Shown here in pieces: positions 15,990 to 24,826 of a stretch of DNA of 64,000 nt. The position numbers were made by a program, and so were the translations under genes. Each line of letters starts with the position of its first letter. The stretch's first letter is position 1. This DNA is from Sporosarcina beigongshangi. GTDB taxonomy: Bacteria; Actinomycetota; Actinomycetes; Actinomycetales; Micrococcaceae. The DNA lies in NCBI RefSeq assembly GCF_016820535.1, contig NZ_JADHDY010000010.1:62001-126000 (forward strand), given 5' to 3'. The notes under the pieces were generated by a model. The model searched no databases. It saw nothing but the letters and a program-made list of their open reading frames with translations, and had not been told where the DNA came from.

Positions 15990-18629
15990 CTACATGCGCT
16001 TCTTGACCTTTGCCGTGGCCGGGGCGCTCCAGGGGTCTTCCGGCCACGGGTGTTTGGGGTAGCGTCCGCGCATCTCGGCGCGAACCTGCGCGTAGGGGCC
16101 GTTCCAGAAGGACTGCAGGTCGTCGGTCACGGCGAGGGGGCGGCGTGCCGGCGACAACAGGTGGAACAGAACGGGTACGCGGCCGCCGGCCAGGCGCGGC
16201 GACTGCGCCAGCCCAAAGCACTCCTGGAGTTTGACCGCGGCAACGGGAGCACCGCCGTCGTGCACGTCCGGATAGTCGATGCGAATGCTGGAGCCGCTGG
16301 GGACGGGCAGGGTTTCCGGTGCCAGCTCCCCCAGTCGAGATGCGTCGGGCCACGGCAGCAGGCGGCGCAGCGGCTCGGTGAGCGGAAGTGTGGACAGCGC
16401 CTTGCCCGACGCGACGGATTCCAGTTCAGGGCCCAGCCATTCGGGGAGCCGGGACAGCAGGTCTGCATCGGAGACGCTCGGCCACGGGGCGCCCAGCTCC
16501 CGGTGCAGAAAGGCCATGCGCCGGCGCAGGGCATCGGCGCCAGCCGACCAGCTGAGCAGGCCGAGTCCGTCTGCGGCGAGTGCCCGGGCCACGGCGTCAC
16601 GGCCCTGTCCGGCGGTGGGCTTCACGGGTGTGGATGCCAGCAGGATCGCGCCGATGCGTTGTTCGCGCCGGGCCGCCACCTTGCCGTTGTTGAAATGGGC
16701 CTGCACCGAATCCGTGAGCAGCGGCACTGCGACGTACTCGGCGAGATCCCGGTTCAGCGGTGCCGCGGCCCGAATCACGGCGCCCGTCCCGGCGGCATCA
16801 CGGCCTTCGGCGCGGGACACCTCCGCGACGGCCAGCCATTCGTGGCCGGTCAGGGGGCTGCCGGCGGGCAGTCCGGCACGGCTCCCGTAGGCGAGCAGGT
16901 ACTGCTGGCCGGCAGCCCCGGGAACCAGCCGGGCAACCCGGTCGGGAAAGGCCAGGCCCACGACAAAGCCCACCGCCTCCTGGCCCCTCGCATCTGGGGT
17001 GCGGCCGGCGGACGGTCCCGCGCCGTTCGACGCACCGAGCGGCCCTCCCCTGACCGCCATTCTTGCCAGGCGCGCGGCCTCCTGCTTCCAGCGCCGGCTG
17101 CCGGGATCGCGTCCGGAGCGCAGGTCGGCCAGCAGTGCCGTGAGGTCGCCGCCGGGCGCGCGTGAGTCGCCCGACACCAGAGCAACCACGTCGGCCGCCG
17201 CCGAGGCACCCACTGATGCGGCGCCGTCGAGCAGGGCACGGGCAAGCCGGGGGTCTGCGGGGATCCCGGCCAACGTCTTTCCGAGTGCCGTGGCGTGGCT
17301 GGCGGCATCCACGGCGCCGATGCCCTGCAGGACCTCGATGGCCGCGGCCAGGGCTGGTGCCGGCGGCGGGTCGGGCAGCAGCAGTCCCGCACCGCCGGGT
17401 GCGCCCCAGCAGGCCAGGGTCAGGGCGGCCTGGCTGAGGTCGGCCACGGCGATTTCCGGCATGGGTGCCGCCGCGGCCGCGGCGAACGTCTTTTGGTCGT
17501 AGCAGCGGACAACCGTGCCGGGCCCGAGGCGTGCGGCGCGTCCGGCACGCTGTTCGGCGGATGCCCGGGACGTGGCCACCGTGACGAGTCCGGTCATGCC
17601 GCGGGCCGAATCGCGGCGAGGTTCACGGGAAAGGCCGGAGTCCACAACCAGCCGCACACCCGGCACGGTCAGGGACGATTCGGCCAGCGAGGTGGAGACA
17701 ATGATGCGGGGCGCCCCGCCAGGATCCCGGCCGGACACGGCCCGGTCCTGTTCGCGGGCGGGCACCTGGCCGTGGAGCTCGAGAACCTCGGTGCCGGACG
17801 TGTTGGTGCGCAGCCGTGCGGCAATGTGCGACACCTCCCGCGCCCCGGGCGCGAACACCAGGGCATCCACAGCGGGGTTTTCAGCCACGGCGGCGGCGTG
17901 CGCGGAGGCTGCAGTGTCCGCGACATGGTCAAGGAACGCCCGCGTGATGCCGCGCTGGTCCGTGCGCAGCCCGGCAAAGGGCGCCCACCGGATCTCCAGG
18001 GAGTGCAGTGCCGAGGGGCAGTCGACCACGGGCGCCGGGGACGCGCCGTCGTCCGCGCCCAGCAGCGCAGCAAAGCGCCGGGCATCCAGGGTGGCGGACA
18101 TGGCGATGAGAGTGAGGTCGCTGCGCAGCTGGCGGACTTCGCCGAGCATGCCGAGCAGGAGGTCGGTGTCGAGGCCGCGTTCGTGCACTTCGTCAAGCAC
18201 GACGGCGGCCGTGCCTTCCAGCCCCGGGTCGCGCAGGAGCCGGCGCAGCAGGATGCCGGGGGTGAGGAATTCGACAATGGTGTCCGGGCCGGAGTGGCTT
18301 TCACCGCGGACCGTGTAGCCCACCCTTGTGCCGAGTGCGGTGCCGTCGAGGCTTGCGAGGCGGCGGGCGGCTGAGCGGACGGCGACCCGGCGGGGCTGGG
18401 TCACCACGATTCTCCGGGCAGGGCCCGCGTTGAGCGCATTGGCCACCAGCGGCGGCACGAGCGTCGTCTTGCCCGTGCCGGGAGGGGCCTGGACCACGGC
18501 GGCGGCACCGTTGGCGCCGACAAGCAACGCCGAAAGCTCGGGCAGGGACTGTGCGAACACAAGTCCCTGCCCGAGCCGGTTCAGGTCAAAAGTGCCGCCG
18601 GGGAGTTCTGCCGCAGCGGGTTGTGGCAT
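15990..18629 (-). CDS. hrpB: ATP-dependent helicase HrpB
   Basis: An 879-residue DEAH/DEVH-type superfamily 2 helicase. Motif I is APPGTGKTTLVPP near residue 48, motif Ia VVTQPRRVAVRSAARRL, motif II DEVHERGLDTDLL near 146, motif III MSATLD, motif VI QRAGRAARLGPG near 360. The helicase-associated and the HrpB-specific C-terminal domain follow, ending in the usual HPWPEDP segment near the C-terminus. Family length is about 820-850, so this is full size. The physiological role of HrpB is poorly defined; RNA remodelling is assumed. The ABM protein gene lies immediately upstream (5 bases), likely in one transcript. Confidence 0.95.
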   Translation of the reverse strand: MPQPAAAELPGGTFDLNRLGQGLVFAQSLPELSALLVGANGAAAVVQAPPGTGKTTLVPPLVANALNAGPARRIVVTQPRRVAVRSAARRLASLDGTALGTRVGYTVRGESHSGPDTIVEFLTPGILLRRLLRDPGLEGTAAVVLDEVHERGLDTDLLLGMLGEVRQLRSDLTLIAMSATLDARRFAALLGADDGASPAPVVDCPSALHSLEIRWAPFAGLRTDQRGITRAFLDHVADTAASAHAAAVAENPAVDALVFAPGAREVSHIAARLRTNTSGTEVLELHGQVPAREQDRAVSGRDPGGAPRIIVSTSLAESSLTVPGVRLVVDSGLSREPRRDSARGMTGLVTVATSRASAEQRAGRAARLGPGTVVRCYDQKTFAAAAAAPMPEIAVADLSQAALTLACWGAPGGAGLLLPDPPPAPALAAAIEVLQGIGAVDAASHATALGKTLAGIPADPRLARALLDGAASVGASAAADVVALVSGDSRAPGGDLTALLADLRSGRDPGSRRWKQEAARLARMAVRGGPLGASNGAGPSAGRTPDARGQEAVGFVVGLAFPDRVARLVPGAAGQQYLLAYGSRAGLPAGSPLTGHEWLAVAEVSRAEGRDAAGTGAVIRAAAPLNRDLAEYVAVPLLTDSVQAHFNNGKVAARREQRIGAILLASTPVKPTAGQGRDAVARALAADGLGLLSWSAGADALRRRMAFLHRELGAPWPSVSDADLLSRLPEWLGPELESVASGKALSTLPLTEPLRRLLPWPDASRLGELAPETLPVPSGSSIRIDYPDVHDGGAPVAAVKLQECFGLAQSPRLAGGRVPVLFHLLSPARRPLAVTDDLQSFWNGPYAQVRAEMRGRYPKHPWPEDPWSAPATAKVKKRM

Positions 18630-18634
18630 GGGGA

Positions 18635-18967
18635 TCAGCCGATCTGCAGCTCGCCCATTTCGCCCCAGGAGTCGCCGTCAACCTTGCGTGAGACGATCTT
18701 CGGAGTCGAGACCAGGGCGGGGCGCATGGACTCCAGGCCTGCCTTGAAGTGGTCACTGTTGACGTGCAGGCCGGCGGCCTCGTCGTCGAGGAAGGCCTCA
18801 ACGAGGACGAATTCGTTGGGGTCCTCCACACTGCGTGACCAGTCGAACCACAGGTTGCCGGCCTCGGCGCGGGTGGCCTGCGTGAACGGCGTCACGATGT
18901 CGATGAACTGCCCGGCGGATTCGGGCTTGACCTGGAATTTCACAACGATGAAGTACATGCTTGACAT
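18635..18967 (-). CDS. Antibiotic biosynthesis monooxygenase domain protein
   Basis: A protein of about 110 residues with a single ABM domain: MYFIVVKFQVKP, then NLWFDWSRSVEDPNEFVLVE and HVNSDHFKAGLESM. It is related to quinol monooxygenases of the YgiN type and to stress dimeric alpha-beta barrels. Two nearby ATG codons (18967 and 18958) could both serve as start; neither has a strong ribosome site. It lies five bases upstream of hrpB in the same direction. Substrate unknown. Confidence 0.8.
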   Translation of the reverse strand: MSSMYFIVVKFQVKPESAGQFIDIVTPFTQATRAEAGNLWFDWSRSVEDPNEFVLVEAFLDDEAAGLHVNSDHFKAGLESMRPALVSTPKIVSRKVDGDSWGEMGELQIG

Positions 18968-19020
18968 GCTATCGGTGCCGAAGCGCGTGCCCAAGAAACC
19001 TCCGCCGAATGTTGGTGAAG

Positions 19021-19692
19021 TCACCAGCCGCGTGCACGCCACTCCGTCAGGGAGCCCCGCTCGGCCGCCAGCGTCGTCGGGTTGCCGTGGCCCGGCAGGA
19101 CAATGGCGTCCGGGTACACGTCGAAGAGGCGCGCCTCGACGTCGTCGAGCAGTTGCGTGAAGCGTGCAGGGACCTGCCCGGTGTTGCCCACGCCTCCGGG
19201 AAACAGCGAGTCGCCGCTGAAGATGATGGGCGCGGAACCGTCCCCCGTCTCCAGGACGTAGGCGATGGATCCCGGCGTGTGCCCACGCAGGTGGATGGCG
19301 GCAAGCTCAACGCCGTCGACTGACACCGTGTCCCCGTGTTCCAGGGGCCGGCTGGTGGTGACGCCGCACTCGGCTGCGATCCCCTCGGCGTCGGCTGCCC
19401 CGGCGGCAGTCGGCGCGCCGGTGTCGGCCACGAGGCCGGCCAGGGCCCGGACGTGGTCCCAGTGCTGGTGCGTGGTGGCAATGAGCGACAGCCGGGCCGG
19501 AGCCTGCGAGTCACTGCCTGCTTCTGCCAACAGGGTGGTAATGGCCGGGAGGTCGTCGGCGGCGTCGATGAGAATTTGCTGGCCGGTCTCCTTCGCGGTG
19601 ACCAGGTACACGTTGTTTTGCATCTCGGAAACAATGGCGCGCCGCACCGTGTGGTGGGGCAGGTCGTGGATCAGGGAAGATTCATGGCTCAT
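19021..19692 (-). CDS. Metallo-beta-lactamase fold hydrolase (glyoxalase II-like)
   Basis: A 223-residue MBL-fold enzyme with the metal ligands in ATTHQHWDHVRAL (THxHxDH), a later ligand His in RGHTPGSIAYV, Asp in FSGDSLFPGGVGNT, and His in VLPGHGNPTTL. The GDxLFxGGxGxT segment is typical of glyoxalase II and persulfide-dioxygenase-like members, which hydrolyse or oxidise glutathione or mycothiol thioesters; in an actinobacterium a mycothiol or bacillithiol-type substrate is more plausible than glutathione. Start ATG at 19692. It is divergent from the dehydratase gene across a 211-base gap. Confidence 0.88.
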   Translation of the reverse strand: MSHESSLIHDLPHHTVRRAIVSEMQNNVYLVTAKETGQQILIDAADDLPAITTLLAEAGSDSQAPARLSLIATTHQHWDHVRALAGLVADTGAPTAAGAADAEGIAAECGVTTSRPLEHGDTVSVDGVELAAIHLRGHTPGSIAYVLETGDGSAPIIFSGDSLFPGGVGNTGQVPARFTQLLDDVEARLFDVYPDAIVLPGHGNPTTLAAERGSLTEWRARGW

Positions 19693-19903
19693 GGTTCAAG
19701 GGTAGTGGCCCACGGTGCATCTGCGGGCAAGTGCTTGGTTGGGCATGCTGCCGGTTCCTGCTGCGTCCCACGAAGCGGCTGGACGCCGGGTCGCCTCGAC
19801 GCCGCGGGCCCCGTGGCCATAGTGTGGGTGGCGGGGCCGTCACAGGCCATAAAAACCATGGTCCGCCCCATGCCGCCATCCCCGATTCCGTGAGGACCGA
19901 GCC

Positions 19904-20851
19904 ATGAACCCCGCAACGAGCATCTCCCGCGCCGATGTTGAGCAGGCCGACCGGCTGATTGCGGGCCGGATCAGGCGCACACCGGTCGTGAAATTGGACG
20001 CGGCCCACTCCCCCGGTGAGGTCTGGCTCAAGTGCGAGTTCCTGCAGCACACCGGCTCCTTCAAGGCCCGCGGCGCGTTCAACCGCGTTCTCGGCTGCCT
20101 CGGACGCGGCGAGCTCGACCCGGAGGTGGGCATAGTGGTGGCCTCGGGCGGCAATGCCGGACTGGCCAACGCCTACGCCGCCTCGGCCGTTGGCGTCCCA
20201 GCCACCGTCTTCGTGCCGCTGACCGCACCGGCCGTGAAGGTGGCCAAACTGCGGGCGGCGGGGGCCGCCGTCGTGCAGGAGGGCGCAGAGTATGCCGACG
20301 CGCATGCGCTGGCGAGGGCCCGTGTTGAGGAGACCGGCGCAGCCTACTGCCACGCCTACGACCAGCCGGAAATTGCCGCCGGTGCCGGGACCATCGGCCT
20401 GGAACTGCTCGAACAGCTCGGCAGCGTGAACACCGTCCTCGTTGCCGTGGGCGGGGGCGGGTTGATGGCCGGCCTGGCCGCGGCGCTGGAGGGTCACGCC
20501 CAGGTGGTTGGCGTGGAGCCGGAAAACGCGCCGACCCTGCACGCCGCACTGGCTGCGGGTGAACCGGTCGACGTGGAAGTTTCCGGAATCGCGGCGGATT
20601 CCCTCGGCGCCAGGCGCATTGGCGGCATCGGCTTCAACGTAGCCGTCCGCACCGGCGTTGGCAGCGTGCTGGTCGGTGACACCCAGATCGCAGCGGCCCG
20701 CACGTTCCTGTGGGAAAACTACCGGATTGTGCTGGAACACGGTGCCGCTGCCGCCTACGCGGCCCTGCACTCCGGTGCCTACGTTCCGCGTGGGGGCGAA
20801 CGCGTGGCAGTCATCCTGTGCGGGGCAAACACGGATCCCGCCGGGTTATAG
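19904..20851 (+). CDS. PLP-dependent threonine/serine dehydratase-like enzyme
   Basis: A 315-residue fold-type II PLP enzyme. The Schiff-base lysine is in HTGSFKARGAFN near residue 55, the substrate loop is ASGGNAGLANAYA, the glycine-rich phosphate loop is VAVGGGGLMAG near 190. There is no C-terminal ACT regulatory domain, so it is a catabolic or salvage dehydratase of the TdcB/serine racemase type rather than biosynthetic IlvA. It probably converts threonine or serine to an oxoacid and ammonia. The substrate loop reads GSFKxRG, and the glycine residues that pack the cofactor are intact. It is monocistronic. Confidence 0.85.
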   Translation: MNPATSISRADVEQADRLIAGRIRRTPVVKLDAAHSPGEVWLKCEFLQHTGSFKARGAFNRVLGCLGRGELDPEVGIVVASGGNAGLANAYAASAVGVPATVFVPLTAPAVKVAKLRAAGAAVVQEGAEYADAHALARARVEETGAAYCHAYDQPEIAAGAGTIGLELLEQLGSVNTVLVAVGGGGLMAGLAAALEGHAQVVGVEPENAPTLHAALAAGEPVDVEVSGIAADSLGARRIGGIGFNVAVRTGVGSVLVGDTQIAAARTFLWENYRIVLEHGAAAAYAALHSGAYVPRGGERVAVILCGANTDPAGL

Positions 20852-20928
20852 CTCCCGAACGCGGCGGCGGATTTACAGTGTCCAACGTGGCGTGTTGAAC
20901 GTGCGGCCGCGGCGGCGCGGGCAGGACC

Positions 20929-21801
20929 CTAGGACAACACGTCCTTCGTGGCGAAACGGCCGTACGCCAGGGCACCGAACACGGCGATGTAGCCCAATTG
21001 CAGGAGGGCGTTGCTGCCGAAGGAACCCCAGACGATGGGATCGCGCAGCAGGTCGGCGAAACCCATCCAATAATGGGTGAACAGCCACGGGTGCAGCCAG
21101 CTGAGCTGCGGAAGTGCTCCCAGGACCTGCGAGGCAATGGCCATGACCACCGTGGCCGCCATGGCCCCGACAGGCATGTCAGTGAGCGTGGAAATGAACA
21201 GCCCAATGGCCGCGAACCCCAGCAGCGACAGCACCACATAAGCACCCACCATGAGGATGCGGCCCTCGGCCTCCCAGCCGTTGACAGTGGTGCCGGACAG
21301 CAGCGGCACGGGCCCCACCGGGAAGAGAATGAGCCCAACAATGGTCCCGGCCAGCACGACGGCGGCCGTTGCGGCCGCGCAGAAGGCGGCGGCTCCCAGA
21401 TATTTCACGGCCAGGAGACGAAAACGGCCGGCGGGTGCCGCGAGCAGGTAGCGCAGGGTGCCCATGTTGGCCTCGCCGGCAATGGTGTCGCCCGCGGCAA
21501 CGCCCACCGTCAGGGGCAGGAACACAGGCACGCACAGGACCATGGCGGTGAGGACCACAAACAGGCCGTTCTGGGTGATCCTGTCCAGGAATGCGGGGCC
21601 GCTGCCGTGGTTGTCCTTGGACTCGAGTTTCACGGCGATGGCAATGAGCACGGGGATCGCGGCCAGCGCCAGCAGCATGGCCCACGTCCGGCGGCGCCGG
21701 AACATGATGGCCAGTTCGCTGCGCAGGAGCGGGCCGGTGGAGGGCCGGAACTTTGGTCCGGGCGGTGCCGGGACGGGGTCATTGGGCGACATTGAAGCCA
21801 C
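20929..21801 (-). CDS. ABC transporter permease (ABC-2 type)
   Basis: A 290-residue membrane protein with six hydrophobic segments: one near residues 38-57, then about 85-106, 132-165, 185-210, 215-240 and 262-282. The segment GDTIAGEANMGTLRYLLAAP is the characteristic coupling loop of ABC-2 exporters. Its start overlaps the end of the ATPase gene by 23 bases, so the two form one operon, with a LolA-like lipoprotein-type gene first. The substrate is unknown; genes of this type export antibiotics, lipids or peptides. Confidence 0.88.
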   Translation of the reverse strand: MASMSPNDPVPAPPGPKFRPSTGPLLRSELAIMFRRRRTWAMLLALAAIPVLIAIAVKLESKDNHGSGPAFLDRITQNGLFVVLTAMVLCVPVFLPLTVGVAAGDTIAGEANMGTLRYLLAAPAGRFRLLAVKYLGAAAFCAAATAAVVLAGTIVGLILFPVGPVPLLSGTTVNGWEAEGRILMVGAYVVLSLLGFAAIGLFISTLTDMPVGAMAATVVMAIASQVLGALPQLSWLHPWLFTHYWMGFADLLRDPIVWGSFGSNALLQLGYIAVFGALAYGRFATKDVLS

Positions 21802-22765
21802 TCCCCGTCAGTTCGACGAAGCGGTTCTCGAGGCTTTCGGCGTCCACGGAGAACCCGCGCACCCGGACGCGGGCGGACACCAGGGCGGCCACGATCTCCT
21901 CCGGCTCGGGCGCAGCTACCTCGGGCAGCCACGCGTTGAGGTGCTGTGCGCCGGAAGGTCCCGGCACAGGATGGCCCGTGTCGGGGACCAGGCCCAGGTG
22001 GGACAGGACGGCGAGGGCGGCACCGGCGTCGGGCGTCAGGACGGTGGCGCGGGCGCGGCCCCCGGCGCGCAGCTCCCCCAGTGTTCCCTGGGCGACCAGC
22101 GAACCGTTCCGCATGATGGCGGCGTGTGTGCAGATCTGTTCCACCTCTGCGAGCAGGTGGCTGGAGACGAAGATGGTGGTGCCCCCTGCCGCGAGGGACT
22201 GGACAAGGCTGCGGACCTCGCGGGTGCCCTGCGGGTCGAGGCCGTTGGTGGGTTCGTCGAGGATCAAGAGTTCGCGGGGCTGCAGGAGCGCATTGGCCAG
22301 GCCCAGCCGTTGCTTCATGCCGAGCGAATAGGCCTTGACCTTCTTGCGGGCGGCAGCTTCCAGGCCCACGCGTTCGAGTGCCACCTGCACGCGTGACTTG
22401 CGGGTGGACGGCGACGCGTGCCTGTCGGCACTGTCGAGCCGGGCCAGGTTTGCGCGGCCGGACAGGAAGGGATAGAACGCCGGGCCTTCCACGAGCGTGC
22501 CCACGCGCGGCAGCACCGAATCGAGCCGGGCTGGCATCTCCCGGCCAAGCACCGACGCCTCCCCGCTGCTGGCAGTGATCAACCCCAGCAGCATGCGGAT
22601 CGTGGTGGTCTTGCCCGATCCGTTGGGGCCCAGAAAGCCAAACACGGAACCCGCGGGGACGCTCAGGTCCAGGTTTCCGACGGCGGTCTGCGCGCCAAAC
22701 GTCTTGGTCAGGCCCCGGGTTTCAATGGCGGGACCGGACGGGGCGGCGGGGCCGGGGATGCTCAC
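21779..22765 (-). CDS. ABC transporter ATP-binding protein
   Basis: A 328-residue ABC ATPase: Walker A LGPNGSGKTTT near residue 46, Q-loop region, signature YSLGMKQRLGLA near 150, Walker B LLILDEPTNGLDP, and a switch histidine in SSHL. The C-terminal extension of about 100 residues matches the DrrA/CcmA-like exporter group. It overlaps the preceding gene by four bases (ATGA) and the permease by 23, so it is the middle gene of a three-gene operon. It powers export by the following permease. Confidence 0.93.
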   Translation of the reverse strand: MSIPGPAAPSGPAIETRGLTKTFGAQTAVGNLDLSVPAGSVFGFLGPNGSGKTTTIRMLLGLITASSGEASVLGREMPARLDSVLPRVGTLVEGPAFYPFLSGRANLARLDSADRHASPSTRKSRVQVALERVGLEAAARKKVKAYSLGMKQRLGLANALLQPRELLILDEPTNGLDPQGTREVRSLVQSLAAGGTTIFVSSHLLAEVEQICTHAAIMRNGSLVAQGTLGELRAGGRARATVLTPDAGAALAVLSHLGLVPDTGHPVPGPSGAQHLNAWLPEVAAPEPEEIVAALVSARVRVRGFSVDAESLENRFVELTGSGFNVAQ

Positions 22766-23943
22766 TTGGTGGCCGCGGCGGCTTGGAGGGAGGCCAGCGG
22801 CACCGCGCCGGCGAGTGCCCGGCCGTCGGGGGTGACCAGGATGCTGAAGAGCGTTGTTTCCAGGGCCTGGCCGCCGCTGACCTGGTGGAGGAGCATCCCC
22901 AATGCCGGGTTTGCGGCCAGGCTGGCAGGCACGGTGCCGGCCGGTGATTCGACGATGGCGGCCCAGCCGGTTCCCGTGATGCCCGGCTTCGCCGTGTTGG
23001 GCGGTTCAGCGGAAGGCCCCGTGCCGTCCGGCGTCGTGGCATGCGGGCCCGTGGCGGCGGGCTTCGCCGGGAGGGAATGCTGCGTCACGGTGGCTCCGGC
23101 CGGCGGGGTGAAGGCAAACACGGAGGCCGCCGGGGCCTGCAGGGAGATCTGGCTGAAGCCCACCTCAAACGCCGTCCTGCCGCTTTGCCGGGATTCGACG
23201 GTGAACTTCAGCGCCAGCCCCGTTTCTGCATCGACGGCGACAGAGATCCTGCCCACCAGCGTCCCGGACACGCGTGGGGTCAGGTCAAGGACGTAGGCGT
23301 CGCGTCCGGCCACGCGCGTGTTGTCGCCGACCGCCACCTGTGTGCTTGGATCCACGTTTTTCAGGAGCTTGGCGGCGAGGTCGGCGGGTGTCTGCACGGG
23401 CGCTTCGGGAGCGGGCTCCGTGGCCGCTGTTTTCTGCGGCAGTTCCCAACGGTTGACGGCGTCGCTGGCGGAGTCGTAGCTCCACGCGATGTCGCCATTG
23501 CGGATGAAGTCGCGTTCGGCGAGCCTGTCCAGCACCTGGATGCGCACCTTGGTGGCGCCGGCGACATATACGCGGGCTGTGTGCGGGGTGGTCAGGGCGG
23601 ACACGAGCGAGGCGATGTTGGCCGGGCTGAGCACGTTGGAACTGTCGGAACTGCCGCCGCCCGAACCCGCGGAAGGCGCCACGCCCGCGGACGGGGAGCC
23701 GCTTGACTCCCCGGAGCCCATGGCGCCGTCGGGAAGCTGGGGCAGCCCGAGGTCCACGGTTTGGTTGACAGTGCCCGAAAATGCCGTGGCATGGCTGGCC
23801 GCAACCATGTCAAGCAGTTGCGCAGCCGTTTTGGCGGGCAGCTCGGGCGGTGCGGCAGCCTTCAGCGGCGCGGCCAGGACGATTCCGGCGACCACGGCCG
23901 GCATGGCGGCTGCCGGCATCCAACGCACCCAGCGGCGGCTCAT
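22762..23943 (-). CDS. Exported LolA/LppX-like protein, DUF2092-type
   Basis: A 393-residue exported protein. The ATG at 23943 follows GAGGAT and starts a Sec-type signal peptide (membrane segment about residues 9-29). The mature part opens with AAQLLDMVAASHATAFSGTVNQ, the pattern of LolA/LppX-fold lipid-binding proteins, includes a serine/glycine linker (about 75-100), and has a proline/threonine-rich stretch near 290-330. Proteins like this bind lipids or act as accessory subunits of envelope exporters. The gene heads an operon with the ABC ATPase and permease, so export of a lipid or lipoprotein is plausible but not shown. Confidence 0.75.
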   Translation of the reverse strand: MSRRWVRWMPAAAMPAVVAGIVLAAPLKAAAPPELPAKTAAQLLDMVAASHATAFSGTVNQTVDLGLPQLPDGAMGSGESSGSPSAGVAPSAGSGGGSSDSSNVLSPANIASLVSALTTPHTARVYVAGATKVRIQVLDRLAERDFIRNGDIAWSYDSASDAVNRWELPQKTAATEPAPEAPVQTPADLAAKLLKNVDPSTQVAVGDNTRVAGRDAYVLDLTPRVSGTLVGRISVAVDAETGLALKFTVESRQSGRTAFEVGFSQISLQAPAASVFAFTPPAGATVTQHSLPAKPAATGPHATTPDGTGPSAEPPNTAKPGITGTGWAAIVESPAGTVPASLAANPALGMLLHQVSGGQALETTLFSILVTPDGRALAGAVPLASLQAAAATK

Positions 23944-23976
23944 GACATCCTCGCACTCATTGGCAAACACATAGCT

Positions 23977-24651
23977 TCAGGTTACGCCGGAACGGTCCGA
24001 CGTGACCTGAAAAGGCAGGGATTTTTCGGGTGCGACCCTCAACTCGCCAAGCTGGCGGCGCATGGTGCGCTTTCGCCCCCAAGCACTGTTCCGTATGGGG
24101 AGGAGCGCTCGTCGGGACACGCGGTCGGCTGTTTGGTGGCCACGTGCTGTAGCGTGCGCATCCATCTGGCGCCGTCGGTCGTCATTACCCTTATTCCCAT
24201 TGCCGGCTGCACGTCCGGCGAGCAGATTCTGCACGGTGGCCCTCGCATTCTCGGCCAACCCTGCCGCAGCCTGGGCAACAGGCTCCTCCCTGGCAGCAAT
24301 AACTTGCACTTGTTCGAGCGTGTCGTTGACGATGCCTTCAGCGCCGTGAAGTCCCCACGAACTGAGCTCGCTGACGAGATCATCCTTGGTGATGGCCGCG
24401 TGCATGTCGAGGTTTGAGATGGCGACGCCGAGGGTTGTCATGACGGCAAGTTGCCGCATATCGTCTGCCTCACCGTGACTTCTGAGCACGTCAGCGATGC
24501 GCTTCAGATTCACGATGCCGCCGTACACCTGGTACTTCTGGTTCCCGGTGGCTCCGAGGATTTGGTTGAAGTCTTCTTGGTGAACCCTCGCACCGGGAAC
24601 TGCGAGATCGCGTAGGCGTTGTTCCTCTCCGAACGCATGGTTGAGAACCAT
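23977..24651 (-). CDS. Hypothetical protein, possibly decayed
   Basis: The frame is open from about 24720 but the first usual start is the ATG at 24651. Residues 1-130 are protein-like (HQEDFNQILGATGNQKYQVY, DVLRSHGEADDMRQLAVMTT, LVSELSSWGLHGAEGIVND) and the in-frame residues before the ATG (RGQRQLAQCIAH) look equally protein-like, which suggests a lost start. The last 75 residues are arginine-rich and look out of frame. No family is recognised. It is wedged between the flotillin terminator and the ABC operon promoter, and may be the relic of a horizontally acquired gene. Confidence 0.35.
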   Translation of the reverse strand: MVLNHAFGEEQRLRDLAVPGARVHQEDFNQILGATGNQKYQVYGGIVNLKRIADVLRSHGEADDMRQLAVMTTLGVAISNLDMHAAITKDDLVSELSSWGLHGAEGIVNDTLEQVQVIAAREEPVAQAAAGLAENARATVQNLLAGRAAGNGNKGNDDRRRQMDAHATARGHQTADRVSRRALLPIRNSAWGRKRTMRRQLGELRVAPEKSLPFQVTSDRSGVT

Positions 24652-24765
24652 GTGGGCAATGCACTGCGCAAGCTGGCGCTGCCCTCGCGTGCTGCCATCG
24701 CCGCTTGGCAGGAGGACCAGTCACAGTGGGAGCCGCCTGTACCTCCCGGGTGAGCAAATTATGGC

Positions 24766-24796
24766 GGCGGCTGCCCACCTCAGGTGGGCAGCCGCC
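24766..24796. terminator. Long perfect hairpin after flotillin gene
   Basis: A 15-base arm (24766-24780) is followed after one base by its exact complement (24782-24796). It lies about 30 bases beyond the flotillin stop, on the minus strand downstream side. There is no long T tract, which is common for actinobacterial terminators. It may also stop transcription from the opposite side. Confidence 0.65.
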
Positions 24797-24826
24797 GTCG
24801 TGCGGTTGGTGTTGCAGGTGAGACTG

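Noticed and set aside
15516-17165. A 549-codon plus-strand frame
   Set aside because: Antisense to hrpB and partly out of frame with the SDR; composition is Arg/Pro/Gly-rich and there is no ribosome site.
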